Numbered from the stretch's first letter, positions 9,032-17,815 are shown. The stretch: DNA of 35,975 nucleotides from Chloroflexota bacterium (GCA_026706445.1 JAPOYT010000207.1:1-35975); one strand, 5' to 3'. Translations and numbers: made by a program. The notes: generated from the letters alone by a model not told the origin.

Positions 9032-9056
9032 TTGCGCCCTGCTAAGCACGGCGCAA
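9032..9056 (+). other. Stem-loop downstream of recG
   Basis: TTGCGCC (9032-9038) and GGCGCAA (9050-9056) form a perfect 7-bp stem with an 11-base loop, 40 bases after the recG stop. No T-run follows, so it is not a classical intrinsic terminator. It could protect the 3' end of the recG mRNA or assist termination. The 229-base gap has no open reading frame worth calling. Confidence 0.35.
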
Positions 9057-9166
9057 AGCGAGAGCGCGTTCTAGCGCAAGAAGCTGTCGCGCGGCCTGTG
9101 CTGGGACGCCCATTCCTATTCGTTGAAATCACTTCGGCTCGCATTACGAATCTGCTAAGGAATTCA

Positions 9167-9196
9167 TTGGCGCTATTTTGCCGGCGCTATTAGAAT
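9167..9196 (+). promoter_or_regulatory. Putative promoter of coaD
   Basis: TTGGCG (9167-9172) and TAGAAT (9191-9196) are separated by 18 bases. They lie 26 bases before the coaD start, which has GGGAGTG as ribosome-binding site. The spacing and the distance to the gene fit a housekeeping promoter. Confidence 0.45.
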
Positions 9197-9221
9197 GCCC
9201 TCGTAACGTGGGAGTGACAGA

Positions 9222-9713
9222 ATGGCAGGAAAGGGAATAGCGCTTTATCCGGCATCGCTTGACCCCATTCATTATGGCCACATAGATGTTGCGATTCGAG
9301 CGTCCCGATTCTTTGATGAGCTTGTCGTCGCTATTTATGCTAACCCTAACAAGAAGCGCGTATTGTTTGAAGTAAATGAACGAGTCAAACTGGCGAAAGA
9401 CATATTTCAGAATTACCCCGCAATATCAGTTGCGAAATACAATATTCTCACAGTAGAATATGCGCAGTCAGTAGGCGCAATCGCGCTAATAAGAGGGTTA
9501 CGAGTGTTTGGAGATTTCGAGTTTGAATTTCGGATGGGCATGGCAAACAAGAAGCTGGCGCCGGAGTTGGAAACGATCGCGATTCTGTCCGACGAGCAGT
9601 ACATGCACATTAGTTCGAGCACCATTCGTGAGATTGCAGAGCTAGGCGGCGACGTCAGTTCGATGGTCCCGCCAATTATTTCGGAAGCGTTGCGCAAGAA
9701 GTTCGGCTCTTGA
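9222..9713 (+). CDS. coaD: Pantetheine-phosphate adenylyltransferase
   Basis: The enzyme adenylates 4'-phosphopantetheine to dephospho-CoA, the penultimate step of coenzyme A synthesis. At 163 residues it has normal length. The nucleotidyltransferase motif is HYGH (H17-H20); most bacterial CoaDs have T-x-G-H there. Other family marks are IRGLRVFGDFEFE and the ISSSTIRE loop at 129-136 that contacts ATP. A promoter-like sequence precedes it. The next gene begins about 40 bases downstream and may be co-transcribed. The codon usage looks slightly more AT-rich than in recG and comEC. Confidence 0.95.
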   Translation: MAGKGIALYPASLDPIHYGHIDVAIRASRFFDELVVAIYANPNKKRVLFEVNERVKLAKDIFQNYPAISVAKYNILTVEYAQSVGAIALIRGLRVFGDFEFEFRMGMANKKLAPELETIAILSDEQYMHISSSTIREIAELGGDVSSMVPPIISEALRKKFGS

Positions 9714-9754
9714 GTTCGTTAGCAATTGCAGGATCTTTCACTGGGAGGGTTTCA

Positions 9755-10318
9755 ATGGATATTCAACATCTCGTGGATCGCTTGGAAGATTTGATAGACG
9801 AGGGCCGGCATCTCTTCGGCACGAAGTATACGATGGTGGACGAGGAACGCGCCTTGGAAATCATTGATCAGATGCGGATATCGGTGCCGGAAGAGATCGA
9901 AAGCGCCGTCCGAACGATTCAGCAGCGTGACCGCGTATTGGCGGAAGCGAACGAAGAGGCCGCGCGCATCGTACAGCAAGCTCGGCAGCACAGCGAAGAC
10001 TTGATCGATGATCAGGAAATGGTGAAACAAGCCAAAGTTCGCGCCGAATACGTGATTGAGCAAGCCAAGATCGAGGCGGAGAAGATCACGAGCGAAGCTG
10101 ACGAATATGTCATGCTGCAACTCAGCCAGTTGGAGCAGCAGTTCGCTCACACGCTGGATGAAATCCGCAATGGAATTCAGATCATGCAGTATCAAGAGCC
10201 GGCAGCGGTCGAATTAGAGCTCGAGCAGCCATCGGTCGAGGTCCAGCCTAACGCGGTCAATCCTGAGCCGATTCACTTTGACCGGCCTGCGCAAGCGCCG
10301 GCGGGCAGCCGCGTCTAA
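9755..10318 (+). CDS. Coiled-coil protein of unknown function, ATP-synthase-b/DivIVA-like
   Basis: The start at ATG 9755 is chosen because GGGAGGG (9743-9749) lies just upstream. An upstream in-frame start at 9710 would add an unconserved 15-residue tail. The 187-residue protein begins MDIQHLVDRLEDLIDEG. It then forms a long charged helix rich in Ala, Glu, Gln and Arg (about residues 50-145), like the stalk of ATP synthase subunit b or the coiled coil of DivIVA. The last 40 residues are acidic and Pro-rich. No transmembrane segment or catalytic motif is visible. Similar proteins next to coaD in Chloroflexota are often annotated simply as 'ATPase', without functional support. A structural or cell-division role is only a guess. 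Confidence 0.75.
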   Translation: MDIQHLVDRLEDLIDEGRHLFGTKYTMVDEERALEIIDQMRISVPEEIESAVRTIQQRDRVLAEANEEAARIVQQARQHSEDLIDDQEMVKQAKVRAEYVIEQAKIEAEKITSEADEYVMLQLSQLEQQFAHTLDEIRNGIQIMQYQEPAAVELELEQPSVEVQPNAVNPEPIHFDRPAQAPAGSRV

Positions 10319-10380
10319 AGTCTTTCTTTCCCCATAACACAACCATCAAACGGGCATCACGACAGCGATGTCTGTTTTGC

Positions 10381-10408
10381 TTGTTTGGGCGCCGTCTGCT
10401 GATATAAT
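10381..10408 (+). promoter_or_regulatory. Putative promoter of comEC
   Basis: TTGTTT (10381-10386) and a perfect TATAAT (10403-10408) are separated by 16 bases. They lie 35 bases before the comEC start in a 125-base gap that holds no gene. Confidence 0.6.
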
Positions 10409-10443
10409 CCGGTTTCCAGTCATTTTATGACCTTCCTCCACTT

Positions 10444-12792
10444 ATGCGGCTCATTGTTTTCTCATCGGCCTGGGCTGTCGGCATTAGCGTTTCCCGCGTG
10501 CTTCTGGCGATGCCTCCCTCCTTTTGGTTTGCCGCCTTTGCCGTTTCACTATGTGGCGGGCTAGTCTTCAGGCGGCGCGTCGCCTGGTGGATTTTCGCCA
10601 GTTTGATCGCGTTTTTCGCTGGCGGCTTCCGCCAGTCGCTGGCGCCTGCCAGCAGCGAAATCGCGGCGTATAACGGTCACAGCGGTACAATAACTGGCTT
10701 GGTTGTCTCCCAACCCAGACTGCGTGAGGACCGCGTTCAATTTCGCCTCGCCAGCGAGAACATCTTCGCCAACAGCGAGTTAACCGGCACGAGCGGCTTG
10801 GTCCTGGTGGAGGCTGCTCGGGGCGCTGCAGTCCAGTATGGCGACCGCATTCGCGCCACCGGCAAATTGGCTCTTCCCGCTACCTGGGATACGTTCTCCT
10901 ACGCCGATTACCTTGGCCCGCAAGGCGTCTACAGCATCATGCAAAACGCCGGTCTGGAGGTCGTCGATTCCGGCTACGGCAGCCGGTTGATCGCCTCGCT
11001 TCTAAAGCTCAGGACTGTTGTCCAGCGAAGCATCGCATCGGCGCTTCCGGAGCCGCAAGCGGGCTTGCTGACGGGGATTCTGCTTGGAGACGAAGACGGT
11101 ATCTCGCGCAAATTGAAGGATGACTTTTCGCGCGTGGGCGCCTCGCACGTGGTCGCGATCAGCGGCTTCAATATGGTCATTGTCAGTGGAATCGTTGTGC
11201 GCGTTATGTCGACCCTGTTTCGCCGCAACCGGGTTGTTGTCACTCTGAACGCGCTATCCGTGATTGCGGTATATGCGCTGTTCGTCGGCGCCAGACCGGG
11301 GATTCTGCGCGCCGCGTTGATGAGCGGCTTGCTGGTCGTCGGCAGTCAGCTCAATCGAAAGACTTTCGTGCCGACATCGCTGGCTTTCGCGACCTTGCTG
11401 CTTTCCCTTGGCGATCCGAGCGTACTGCTGGATATTGGATTCCAACTCAGTTTCCTGGCGGTGCTGGGTCTCAGCCTGTTTGCCGATCCGCTTTCCACGC
11501 GATTTCGCCGCTTGTTGGATAGGTTGCTTCCTATACGCGCAGCAAGCGTCGTCCACAGTTTCCTCAACGAGCCGCTTATCGTATCGATCGCGGCGCAGAT
11601 CACCACCCTTCCTCTCATCATCTTGTATTTCGGACGGCTGTCATTGGTGGCCCTGCCGGTCAACGCGCTCATCGTACCAGTACAGACGGCGGTGCTGCTC
11701 CTCGGCATGACGGCATCAGTCGTTTACGCATTCATGCCAGCAATCGGCACGCTGATCTATTGGGCGGACCTGGTCTTTGTTTCCTGGACAATTGCGGTTG
11801 TTCGCGCTTTCGCTGACCTGGAATTCGCCGAGATAGTGTTGGACTATGACGGAAGGCTGATTCAAGCCTTTTATCTTATGCTGATCGGAGGCGCCATGGG
11901 ATACGCCGCCCGCCCGCCATTCTGGCATCACATTCAAGAGTTCGTCAGACGCCATACGGTCGTCCTAGCTGTGATCGCGACTTCGGCGACAGCGTTGATT
12001 CTAATGGGCGCCATGACTATAAGTCGAGCCGACGGCCGGTTGCAGGTCTGGCTGCTGGATATCGGTCATAGCAACGCTGTGCTTGCGCAGACGCCAGGCG
12101 GCGCGCACATCCTCGTCGACGGCGGACGCTTTCCAGCGCGCCTGCTGACCGCCATTGGCGATCTCTTGCCTTTCTATGATCGCGAAATCGAGATCCTGGC
12201 AATCACCCATCCCGACGCCTGGGACATCGCCGCCCTCAACAGCGTGCTGGAGCGCTACTCCGTCGGCGCGGTCCTTTATCATGGACAGCCGAATCGCGAT
12301 CCTACGGTGGATAGCATATTCGAAGGGCTTAGACAATCCGACACGCAAATCGTCGAAGTGAAGGCCGGGTACACCGTTGAGTTCGCCGATGGCGCGCTGC
12401 TTGAGGTACTGCATCCGCAGACGCAGCCCAAGATCACCGACCGGCTGAACGACAATGCGCTAGTGCTGCGCTTGAGCTACGGCGACGCCTCGTTCCTATT
12501 GACCTCTAATCTAAGCGTTGAGGGACAGCGCGAGATGGTCGCCAAGGCTGTCGCGATGCGCGCGAGTGCATTGCAGATTCCTCAGCATGGAACGGCGCGC
12601 GCCTTAGACGATGACTTCCTCTCCGCCGTGCAGCCGCAGATTGCGCTGCTGCAAATTGATATCGCCAATCGCCGTGGCGACCCCGACCCGGACACGCTGG
12701 GCAAGCTGCGCGGCGTCAACCTGTTTCGCACCGACGAAATTGGAACAATTCATCTGCGGACTGACGGGAAGACCATTCTAGTATCGCAGTGA
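10444..12792 (+). CDS. comEC: ComEC/Rec2 DNA-uptake channel with degenerate metallo-beta-lactamase domain
   Basis: ComEC forms the inner-membrane channel through which single-stranded DNA enters during natural transformation. The 782-residue protein has N-terminal membrane segments and an OB-like soluble part. A polytopic Competence domain contains the diagnostic HVVAISGFNM (H235 onward), followed by a C-terminal metallo-beta-lactamase-like domain from about residue 530. That last domain has lost its metal ligands. The usual THPDADH is THPDAWDI (H589, D591, W593, D594), 'LLTGDL' is LLTSNL, and 'PHHG' is PQHG. The channel is thus probably intact while the nuclease is probably inactive. The gene has its own promoter and a terminator after it. 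Confidence 0.92.
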   Translation: MRLIVFSSAWAVGISVSRVLLAMPPSFWFAAFAVSLCGGLVFRRRVAWWIFASLIAFFAGGFRQSLAPASSEIAAYNGHSGTITGLVVSQPRLREDRVQFRLASENIFANSELTGTSGLVLVEAARGAAVQYGDRIRATGKLALPATWDTFSYADYLGPQGVYSIMQNAGLEVVDSGYGSRLIASLLKLRTVVQRSIASALPEPQAGLLTGILLGDEDGISRKLKDDFSRVGASHVVAISGFNMVIVSGIVVRVMSTLFRRNRVVVTLNALSVIAVYALFVGARPGILRAALMSGLLVVGSQLNRKTFVPTSLAFATLLLSLGDPSVLLDIGFQLSFLAVLGLSLFADPLSTRFRRLLDRLLPIRAASVVHSFLNEPLIVSIAAQITTLPLIILYFGRLSLVALPVNALIVPVQTAVLLLGMTASVVYAFMPAIGTLIYWADLVFVSWTIAVVRAFADLEFAEIVLDYDGRLIQAFYLMLIGGAMGYAARPPFWHHIQEFVRRHTVVLAVIATSATALILMGAMTISRADGRLQVWLLDIGHSNAVLAQTPGGAHILVDGGRFPARLLTAIGDLLPFYDREIEILAITHPDAWDIAALNSVLERYSVGAVLYHGQPNRDPTVDSIFEGLRQSDTQIVEVKAGYTVEFADGALLEVLHPQTQPKITDRLNDNALVLRLSYGDASFLLTSNLSVEGQREMVAKAVAMRASALQIPQHGTARALDDDFLSAVQPQIALLQIDIANRRGDPDPDTLGKLRGVNLFRTDEIGTIHLRTDGKTILVSQ

Positions 12793-12812
12793 ACCGCAGG
12801 TTGCCACAATCG

Positions 12813-12844
12813 AAAAGAGGAGGCGCGTCTGCCCTCCCCTTTTG
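12813..12844. terminator. Bidirectional terminator between convergent genes
   Basis: AAAAGAGGAGG and CCCTCCCCTTTT are near-complementary arms around a short GC loop. An A-run lies on one side and a T-run on the other. The hairpin sits between the comEC stop and the stop of the convergent dehydrogenase gene, so it can serve both strands. Confidence 0.65.
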
Positions 12845-12866
12845 CTGTCTCGCCAAGTGTGACCAT

Positions 12867-14069
12867 CTAGTAGCGAATATCGACGTGGCTGCCTGAACCG
12901 GCGGATTCCATGATCGCGTCGCAGATGACAGCATTGCGATAGCCATCGACGAAGTCGGCGCCATAAGGAGCGACATCATTGTCGTTCACGATGGCGTCAA
13001 AGAAGTGATGGAATTCATGCGCGAAGCTGTGTTCCCAGCCGATGATATGGCCATGGGGCCACCAATTCTCCCAGTAGGGATGATTCGCTTCGGTCACCAG
13101 CACGTTGTGAAAACCTTGCGTGGTATCCGGGCGGTCGTGCTTCCAGAAGACATTGAGTTCGTTGAGTCGTTCGAGATTGAATTGGATCGAACCATTCTCG
13201 GCATTAATCTCGAAACAGTTGAAGTTCTTGCGCCCGCGGCCGAAACGAGTCGCCTCGACCGTACCCAGAGCGCCGTTCTCAAAGTCCAGGAGAGCGACGA
13301 AACCGTCATCGACATCGGACTTGATCATGCCGCCTGAACCGTCCGGGCGTTCGGTGATCCAGGTCTGCGCCAAGCCCGAAACCGCTTTGGGTTCGCCGAC
13401 CAAGAAGCGCGCCAGGTCAATGATATGCGCGCCGAGGTCGCCCAGCGCGCCGCTGCCGCAGATATCCTTTTGGAAGCGCCAGGTCGATTCCATCTCGCGG
13501 TCCATACCCCATTCCTGCAAATAGACCGCGCGCCAATGATAGATTTGGCCCAGCGCGCCGCTTTCGACGATCTTCTTCGCCTGCTGCACGGCGGGCACAA
13601 AACGATAATTGAAGGCGACCATATGCTTGACGCCGGCGCTTTCAACCGCGTCCAGCATCGACTTCGCTTCTTCAGCGGTGCGCGCCAGCGGCTTCTCGCA
13701 GAAGACATGCATGCCAGCCTCCGCCGCCGCGTTGCAAGGTTCGGCATGGGCGTCATTGGGCCCGCCATTATCGAAGACGTTGATATCGTCATTGGCGATC
13801 ATATCGCGCCAGTCGGTGTAGGCCTTCTCGTAGCCGTAGCGCTGCGCGGCCGCGGTGACCGCCGCTTCGTTGCGCCCGGCGATCCCAACCAATCGCGGAA
13901 TCGCCACCGGCGGATACATCATGTAGGGGATTTTCTTGAAAGCGTTGGTATGCGCCTTGCCCATAAAGGCATAACCCAACATGCCAATCCCAAGTTCCGG
14001 CGCTTCCGCGTCCGTTCCTTCGGTCGCCATGCTGGTGAAGGTGCTGCTCACTTGCTTTTCGTCAGCCAT
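12867..14069 (-). CDS. Gfo/Idh/MocA family NAD(P)-dependent oxidoreductase
   Basis: This 400-residue enzyme has a Rossmann fold starting at GIGMLGYAFMGKAH (27-40). It carries the family motif CEKPLA (E125-K126-P127) and the GDLGAHIIDLARF helix with H215 and D218 in the catalytic site. Members oxidise or reduce sugars, inositols and related polyols. The first 25 residues precede the fold and look like a flexible tail, but AGGAGAT just upstream of this start supports it. It lies 33 bases after the isomerase-like gene on the same strand, forming a two-gene sugar-catabolic unit. The unit is divergent from the amidohydrolase and sugar ABC genes. The exact substrate cannot be read from the sequence. 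Confidence 0.9.
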   Translation of the reverse strand: MADEKQVSSTFTSMATEGTDAEAPELGIGMLGYAFMGKAHTNAFKKIPYMMYPPVAIPRLVGIAGRNEAAVTAAAQRYGYEKAYTDWRDMIANDDINVFDNGGPNDAHAEPCNAAAEAGMHVFCEKPLARTAEEAKSMLDAVESAGVKHMVAFNYRFVPAVQQAKKIVESGALGQIYHWRAVYLQEWGMDREMESTWRFQKDICGSGALGDLGAHIIDLARFLVGEPKAVSGLAQTWITERPDGSGGMIKSDVDDGFVALLDFENGALGTVEATRFGRGRKNFNCFEINAENGSIQFNLERLNELNVFWKHDRPDTTQGFHNVLVTEANHPYWENWWPHGHIIGWEHSFAHEFHHFFDAIVNDNDVAPYGADFVDGYRNAVICDAIMESAGSGSHVDIRY

Positions 14070-14102
14070 CGTTCATCTCCTGATTCGTGTCCAGTACTAG
14101 AC

Positions 14103-15104
14103 CTATTCTTCGGCAAAGGCGGCGTCGAATGCTCGGCCCGAAGCCTCGAAGTCGTTCTGCTTCACCCAGGCTGCTGATTCGGTCGCGCCGAATTCGCGAT
14201 CCATGCCGCTGTCTTCCCATTCGACGGACAAGGGACCTTGATAACCGGCTCGATTCAAGGCGCGGATCATCGCGTCGATATCCAGATCGCCATGACCGGG
14301 CGAAACGAAATCCCAGCCGCGGCGGGCGTCGCCGAAGTTAAGGTGAGAGCAGAGAATGCTGGTGACGTTGTCGAGCGTGACCTTGGAGTCTTTCACGTGG
14401 ACATGGAAGATGCGGTCAGCGAAGCGATCTATGAACTTGACCGGGTCGAAGAGCTGATGAATGAAGTGGCTGGGATCAAAGTTGAAGCCAAACGATGGAT
14501 GCTGATCGAGCGCTTCGAGTGTCTTTTCCGCCGTGTATATGTCATAGGCGATTTCGCTCGGATGCGCCTCCAGGGCGAACTTAACGTCCTCGGCCGCGAA
14601 GACATCGAGCACGGGCCTCCAGCGATCGGCGAATTCGATATAGCCGGCGTCAATCATCTCATCGGATGTCGGCGGGAAGCGATAAATCATGTGCCAAACC
14701 GGGCTGCCGGTGAAGCCGTTGACGACATCGACGCCGAAAGCGCTGGCGGCGCGCGCCGTGTCTTTCATCTCTTCGGCGCAGCGTTCGCGCACGCCATCGG
14801 TATCGCCATCGCCCCAGAGCCTGTCGGGCAGGATGTCACGATGCCGCGCGTCGATCGTGGCTTCTGCGACACATTGCCCCACTAGATGATTGCTGATGGA
14901 GAAATACCCCAATCCATGTTTTTCAAGTACGTCTTTGCGCGATTGAATGTAACCGTCCTCGGATAGCGCGCGGTCCACCTCGAAATGATCGCCCCAGCAA
15001 GCCAACTCCAAGCCGTCGTAACCGAAGCTCTTGGCTTTCTCCGCTATGGTCTCGAAGGGCAGATCGGCCCACTGACCGGTGAATAAAGTGACTGGTCTCG
15101 CCAT
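14103..15104 (-). CDS. Sugar phosphate isomerase/epimerase (xylose-isomerase-like TIM barrel)
   Basis: This is a 333-residue TIM-barrel protein of the AP-endonuclease-2/xylose-isomerase-like superfamily (COG1082). The probable metal ligands are E179 (ALEAHPSE), D210 (FNFDPSH), H236 (HVHVKD) and E295 (SVEWED), one at the end of each relevant strand. Relatives include inosose dehydratases and sugar epimerases. Pairing with a Gfo/Idh/MocA oxidoreductase is common in inositol and rare-sugar catabolism. The start is supported by GAGAGGAG immediately upstream on the minus strand. It is the first gene of the minus-strand pair. It acts in the cytoplasm, and the substrate is unknown. Confidence 0.9.
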   Translation of the reverse strand: MARPVTLFTGQWADLPFETIAEKAKSFGYDGLELACWGDHFEVDRALSEDGYIQSRKDVLEKHGLGYFSISNHLVGQCVAEATIDARHRDILPDRLWGDGDTDGVRERCAEEMKDTARAASAFGVDVVNGFTGSPVWHMIYRFPPTSDEMIDAGYIEFADRWRPVLDVFAAEDVKFALEAHPSEIAYDIYTAEKTLEALDQHPSFGFNFDPSHFIHQLFDPVKFIDRFADRIFHVHVKDSKVTLDNVTSILCSHLNFGDARRGWDFVSPGHGDLDIDAMIRALNRAGYQGPLSVEWEDSGMDREFGATESAAWVKQNDFEASGRAFDAAFAEE

Positions 15105-15158
15105 TAGACAACTCCTCTCCCGTTTGCCATAAGCGTCATATTGGCATCGGCTACAAGT

Positions 15159-15177
15159 ATAGCGAGCTATTCGCTAT
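15159..15177. promoter_or_regulatory. Palindrome in a divergent promoter region
   Basis: ATAGCGA (15159-15165) and TCGCTAT (15171-15177) are perfect inverted arms around five bases. They sit about 55 bases upstream of the minus-strand isomerase gene and 180 bases before the plus-strand amidohydrolase. A shared operator for both sugar-catabolic units is possible. No transcription-factor family is recognised. Confidence 0.35.
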
Positions 15178-15255
15178 GTACCAATACCGCGCGCACCCCA
15201 CCGTGGGTCGAGACTATATGCCGCTCGTCGAAGACAAAGGGCGCGAAGTACAGGT

Positions 15256-15285
15256 TTGGGATTTCGTCTCAGCATAGGCTATTAT
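15256..15285 (+). promoter_or_regulatory. Putative promoter of the amidohydrolase/ABC operon
   Basis: TTGGGA (15256-15261) and TATTAT (15280-15285) are 18 bases apart, 70 bases before the amidohydrolase start. The gene itself has AGGAGAGGA as ribosome-binding site. Confidence 0.4.
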
Positions 15286-15354
15286 CAGTCTGTCAGTTGG
15301 CGGTAAAAGACGCCAGCAACGACTTGCAAGATTGACCAGGAGAGGACGGCAAAA

Positions 15355-16308
15355 ATGTACAACGGCTTGGAGATCATCGACTTTCACGTTCACTTTCCAA
15401 CGCAGGCGCGCTGGATCATCGAGCGCGGTCCCAATTGGCGCCAGCAATACGTAGAGCGCCTGGGCGAACGGCGCGCCGCGGTCGCGCGCGAATACGCCAT
15501 GGATTACAACCGCCAATGGCGGGCGACCTGGGGCTTTGACCCGCCGGAACGCAATACCTTCACCGACGAAGAGCAAGCCGATCGCTGGGCAGGCGAGATC
15601 GAGAAATACGGCTTGCGCGCGGTGGGATTCGTAACCGGCGGCGGCAATGTGAATCTGGCGAATATCGTCCGGCGTCATCCGGACAAGTTCATCGGTTTCG
15701 CCCATCACTATCTTTTCAGCGAAGACGCCGCCGATGAACTGCGCCGCGCGGTCAAGGAAGACGGCTTAAGAGCGTACAAGCTGCTGGCGCCGGCTTTGGA
15801 TCGACCGGTCGAGGATGAAGCGGCCTATCCGGTCTGGGAAGCCTGCGCCGAGCTGGACATTCCGGTGCTGATTCACTTCGGCATTCAGGGCAGTGGCGGC
15901 GGCATCGCCTGGCATCAGAACATCAACCCGCTGAAGCTGCACGATGTCGCCAAGGATTTCCCCGATGTTACCTTCGTCGTGCCGCATTTCGGCTGCGCCT
16001 GGATACGCGAGACGCTGCAGCTTTGCTGGGCTTGCGGCAACGTGTCGATTGACACCAGCGGGTCGAATCAATGGGTGAAGTGGGTGGATGGCGATTGGGA
16101 TACCAAGAAGCTATTCCGCAAGTATATGGAGACGATCGGACCCGAGCGCATCATCTTCGGCACCGATTCGAGTTACTTCCCGCGCGGATTCGCCCAAGCC
16201 TATTTGGACCAGCAGATCCGCGACGTTCGCGAGCTCAATTACCGCGAGGACGACATTCAACTGATTTTCGCTGGCAATGCGGCGCGGATCTTGAAGCTCG
16301 AATTGTAG
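15355..16308 (+). CDS. Amidohydrolase 2 family metal-dependent hydrolase
   Basis: This 317-residue TIM-barrel enzyme belongs to the amidohydrolase-2 group (COG2159). Metal ligands are visible as DFHVHF (H11 and H13), IHFG (H175), PHFG (H212) and FGTDSSY (D272). Group members include decarboxylases of aromatic acids, lactonases and hydrolases, so the reaction is open. The strong ribosome-binding site and the preceding promoter make it the first gene of the plus-strand sugar-transport run. It is followed after 12 bases by a GC-rich hairpin repeat, and then by the substrate-binding protein gene. A lactonase or hydratase-like role in catabolising the imported compound is plausible but unproven. 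Confidence 0.87.
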   Translation: MYNGLEIIDFHVHFPTQARWIIERGPNWRQQYVERLGERRAAVAREYAMDYNRQWRATWGFDPPERNTFTDEEQADRWAGEIEKYGLRAVGFVTGGGNVNLANIVRRHPDKFIGFAHHYLFSEDAADELRRAVKEDGLRAYKLLAPALDRPVEDEAAYPVWEACAELDIPVLIHFGIQGSGGGIAWHQNINPLKLHDVAKDFPDVTFVVPHFGCAWIRETLQLCWACGNVSIDTSGSNQWVKWVDGDWDTKKLFRKYMETIGPERIIFGTDSSYFPRGFAQAYLDQQIRDVRELNYREDDIQLIFAGNAARILKLEL

Positions 16309-16320
16309 ACTTTTCGCAAG

Positions 16321-16364
16321 CCCCCACCCCAAACCCCTCCCCCATCAAGAGGGAGGGGCTTAAA
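16321..16364. repeat. GC-rich hairpin repeat, copy 1 (terminator-like)
   Basis: A C-rich stretch leads into a stem of CCCCTCCC and GGGAGGGG around CCATCAAGA, followed by CTTAAA. It begins 12 bases after the amidohydrolase stop. A near-identical copy is at 17769-17815. It could partly terminate transcription or stabilise the mRNA 3' end. The 97 bases between it and the next gene contain TACAAT (16431-16436), a possible -10 box without a clear -35. Confidence 0.65.
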
Positions 16365-16461
16365 GAATTGCACCCCGCGCGGCTGGCGGTTTGCAGCTTG
16401 GGGCAAAATGCGTTACGCTGAAATTGTCCGTACAATATTGAAGATGCATAAGGAGTAGAAA

Positions 16462-17766
16462 ATGCTACGGTCACGACTACTTGCAATTCTTGCCGTTCTG
16501 ATCCTCCTGCTGTCGCTTGGCTCCCTTGTCGGCGCGCAAGATGATATGGTCGAAATTGAATACTGGCAGTACAACTTCGGCGCCCGAGTTGACGCGATGA
16601 ACATGCTGATTGAGCAGTTCGAAGCGGAAAACCCGGACATTAAGGTGGTTCACAACAGTGACATCCCCTACGCGGATTTCCGTACTGAATTGGCGGCGTC
16701 AGCGCCGGCCGGCGTCGGACCTGATGTGGTGACGCTCTTCTACGGCTGGATCCCGGCATTCGTAGACGCGGGCTATCTTGTTCCCTTGCCGGAAGACCCC
16801 TTCAGCGAAGACTTCATCCTGGAGACCTTCTCGCCGATGGTCGCCAACTCGAAGTTCGAGGGCAGCTACTGGGCGATCCCGACTGCGGTGCGTTCGCTGG
16901 CGCTGTTCTGGAACAAGGACATCTTCGCTGACGCCGGGCTGGACCCGGAGAGTCCGCCCGCGACGCTTGACGAGTTGGTAGAAGCGGCTATCGCCACGAC
17001 GCAATATGACGGCGACATGAGCGACATCCTCAGCATCACACGCATGGGGCATGCGCCGGCGCTGGCCGCGCAGGATCACCACTGGTTCCGCGAAGTGCTC
17101 ATCCGCCAGTACGGTGGCGCGCCATACAGCGATGATGGCCGCACCGTGACCTACAACAGCGAAGAAGGCTGCGCGGCTTTCTCGTGGCTGGCCGCCTTCG
17201 AAACCGAGCATGTCACCGGCAGCAACGATATTCTTGATGGCGCCACCAACGCCTTCGTCAACGGCGAATCGGCCATCCATGTCGATGGCTCATTCCGCCT
17301 CGGCACGATCGCGCGCAACAATCCGGCTTTGAACTACGGTGTAGCCGAGTTGCCGGTCGGTCCAAATGGCGAGCGGCACACATTCGGCTCCTACTGGACG
17401 CATGGCATCACCCGCCGCGCCAATGACGATCCGGCGCGTCTGGAAGCGGCTGTCAAGTTCCTGCAATTCATCACCACGCCAGCAGCGGGCACGCTTTGGG
17501 TGAACAACGTGGGCGAATTGCCGGCACAAGCTACGGCAGCCGCCGACGAGATGATTCTGGCTCATCCGGATCTCGGTCCGTTCTCCGCTGGCTTGGCTTA
17601 TTCGCACGCGACTTTCTTCGTTGATGAAAGCGCGCAGCGTCAGGTGCTGATTGACGCCTTTGACAATATCCGCATGGGCGGCATGGATCCCTGCGACGCG
17701 CTAGACGAAGCCGCCGCGCTTGAGCAAGAGTTGATTGACAACTTCTGGGCTGATCGGGAAATGTAG
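16462..17766 (+). CDS. ABC transporter sugar-type extracellular substrate-binding protein
   Basis: This 434-residue protein has a signal peptide (hydrophobic residues 6-24, likely cut near LVGAQDD). It carries the group-1 extracellular solute-binding fold, seen in IEYWQYNFG, PDVVTLFYGWIPAF, YWAIPTAVRSLALFWNKD and the late AVKFLQFITTPAAG segment. It captures a carbohydrate or glycoside outside the membrane for the two permeases encoded downstream. There is no cysteine lipobox, so it is not an evident lipoprotein. TAAGGAG lies just upstream of the start. Hairpin repeats lie on both sides of the gene, and two tiny ORFs separate it from the permeases. The ligand is unknown. Confidence 0.9.
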   Translation: MLRSRLLAILAVLILLLSLGSLVGAQDDMVEIEYWQYNFGARVDAMNMLIEQFEAENPDIKVVHNSDIPYADFRTELAASAPAGVGPDVVTLFYGWIPAFVDAGYLVPLPEDPFSEDFILETFSPMVANSKFEGSYWAIPTAVRSLALFWNKDIFADAGLDPESPPATLDELVEAAIATTQYDGDMSDILSITRMGHAPALAAQDHHWFREVLIRQYGGAPYSDDGRTVTYNSEEGCAAFSWLAAFETEHVTGSNDILDGATNAFVNGESAIHVDGSFRLGTIARNNPALNYGVAELPVGPNGERHTFGSYWTHGITRRANDDPARLEAAVKFLQFITTPAAGTLWVNNVGELPAQATAAADEMILAHPDLGPFSAGLAYSHATFFVDESAQRQVLIDAFDNIRMGGMDPCDALDEAAALEQELIDNFWADREM

Positions 17767-17768
17767 CG

Positions 17769-17815
17769 CCCCCACCCCCAAACCCCCTCCCCCATAAAGA
17801 GGGAGGGGGCTTAAA
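17769..17815. repeat. GC-rich hairpin repeat, copy 2 (terminator-like)
   Basis: This is almost identical to the element at 16321-16364: C-rich lead, stem CCCCCTCCC with GGGAGGGGG, then CTTAAA. It starts three bases after the stop of the substrate-binding protein gene. Such a hairpin can reduce read-through and stabilise the upstream mRNA, favouring more binding protein than permease. Confidence 0.65.

Noticed and set aside
9032..9056. Possible intrinsic terminator after recG
   Set aside because: The stem is good but no T-run follows, so it is listed only as a stem-loop.
13425..14177. Plus-strand frame of 250 codons opposite the Gfo/Idh/MocA gene
   Set aside because: Antisense of a well-supported dehydrogenase with intact motifs; no ribosome-binding site or family features.
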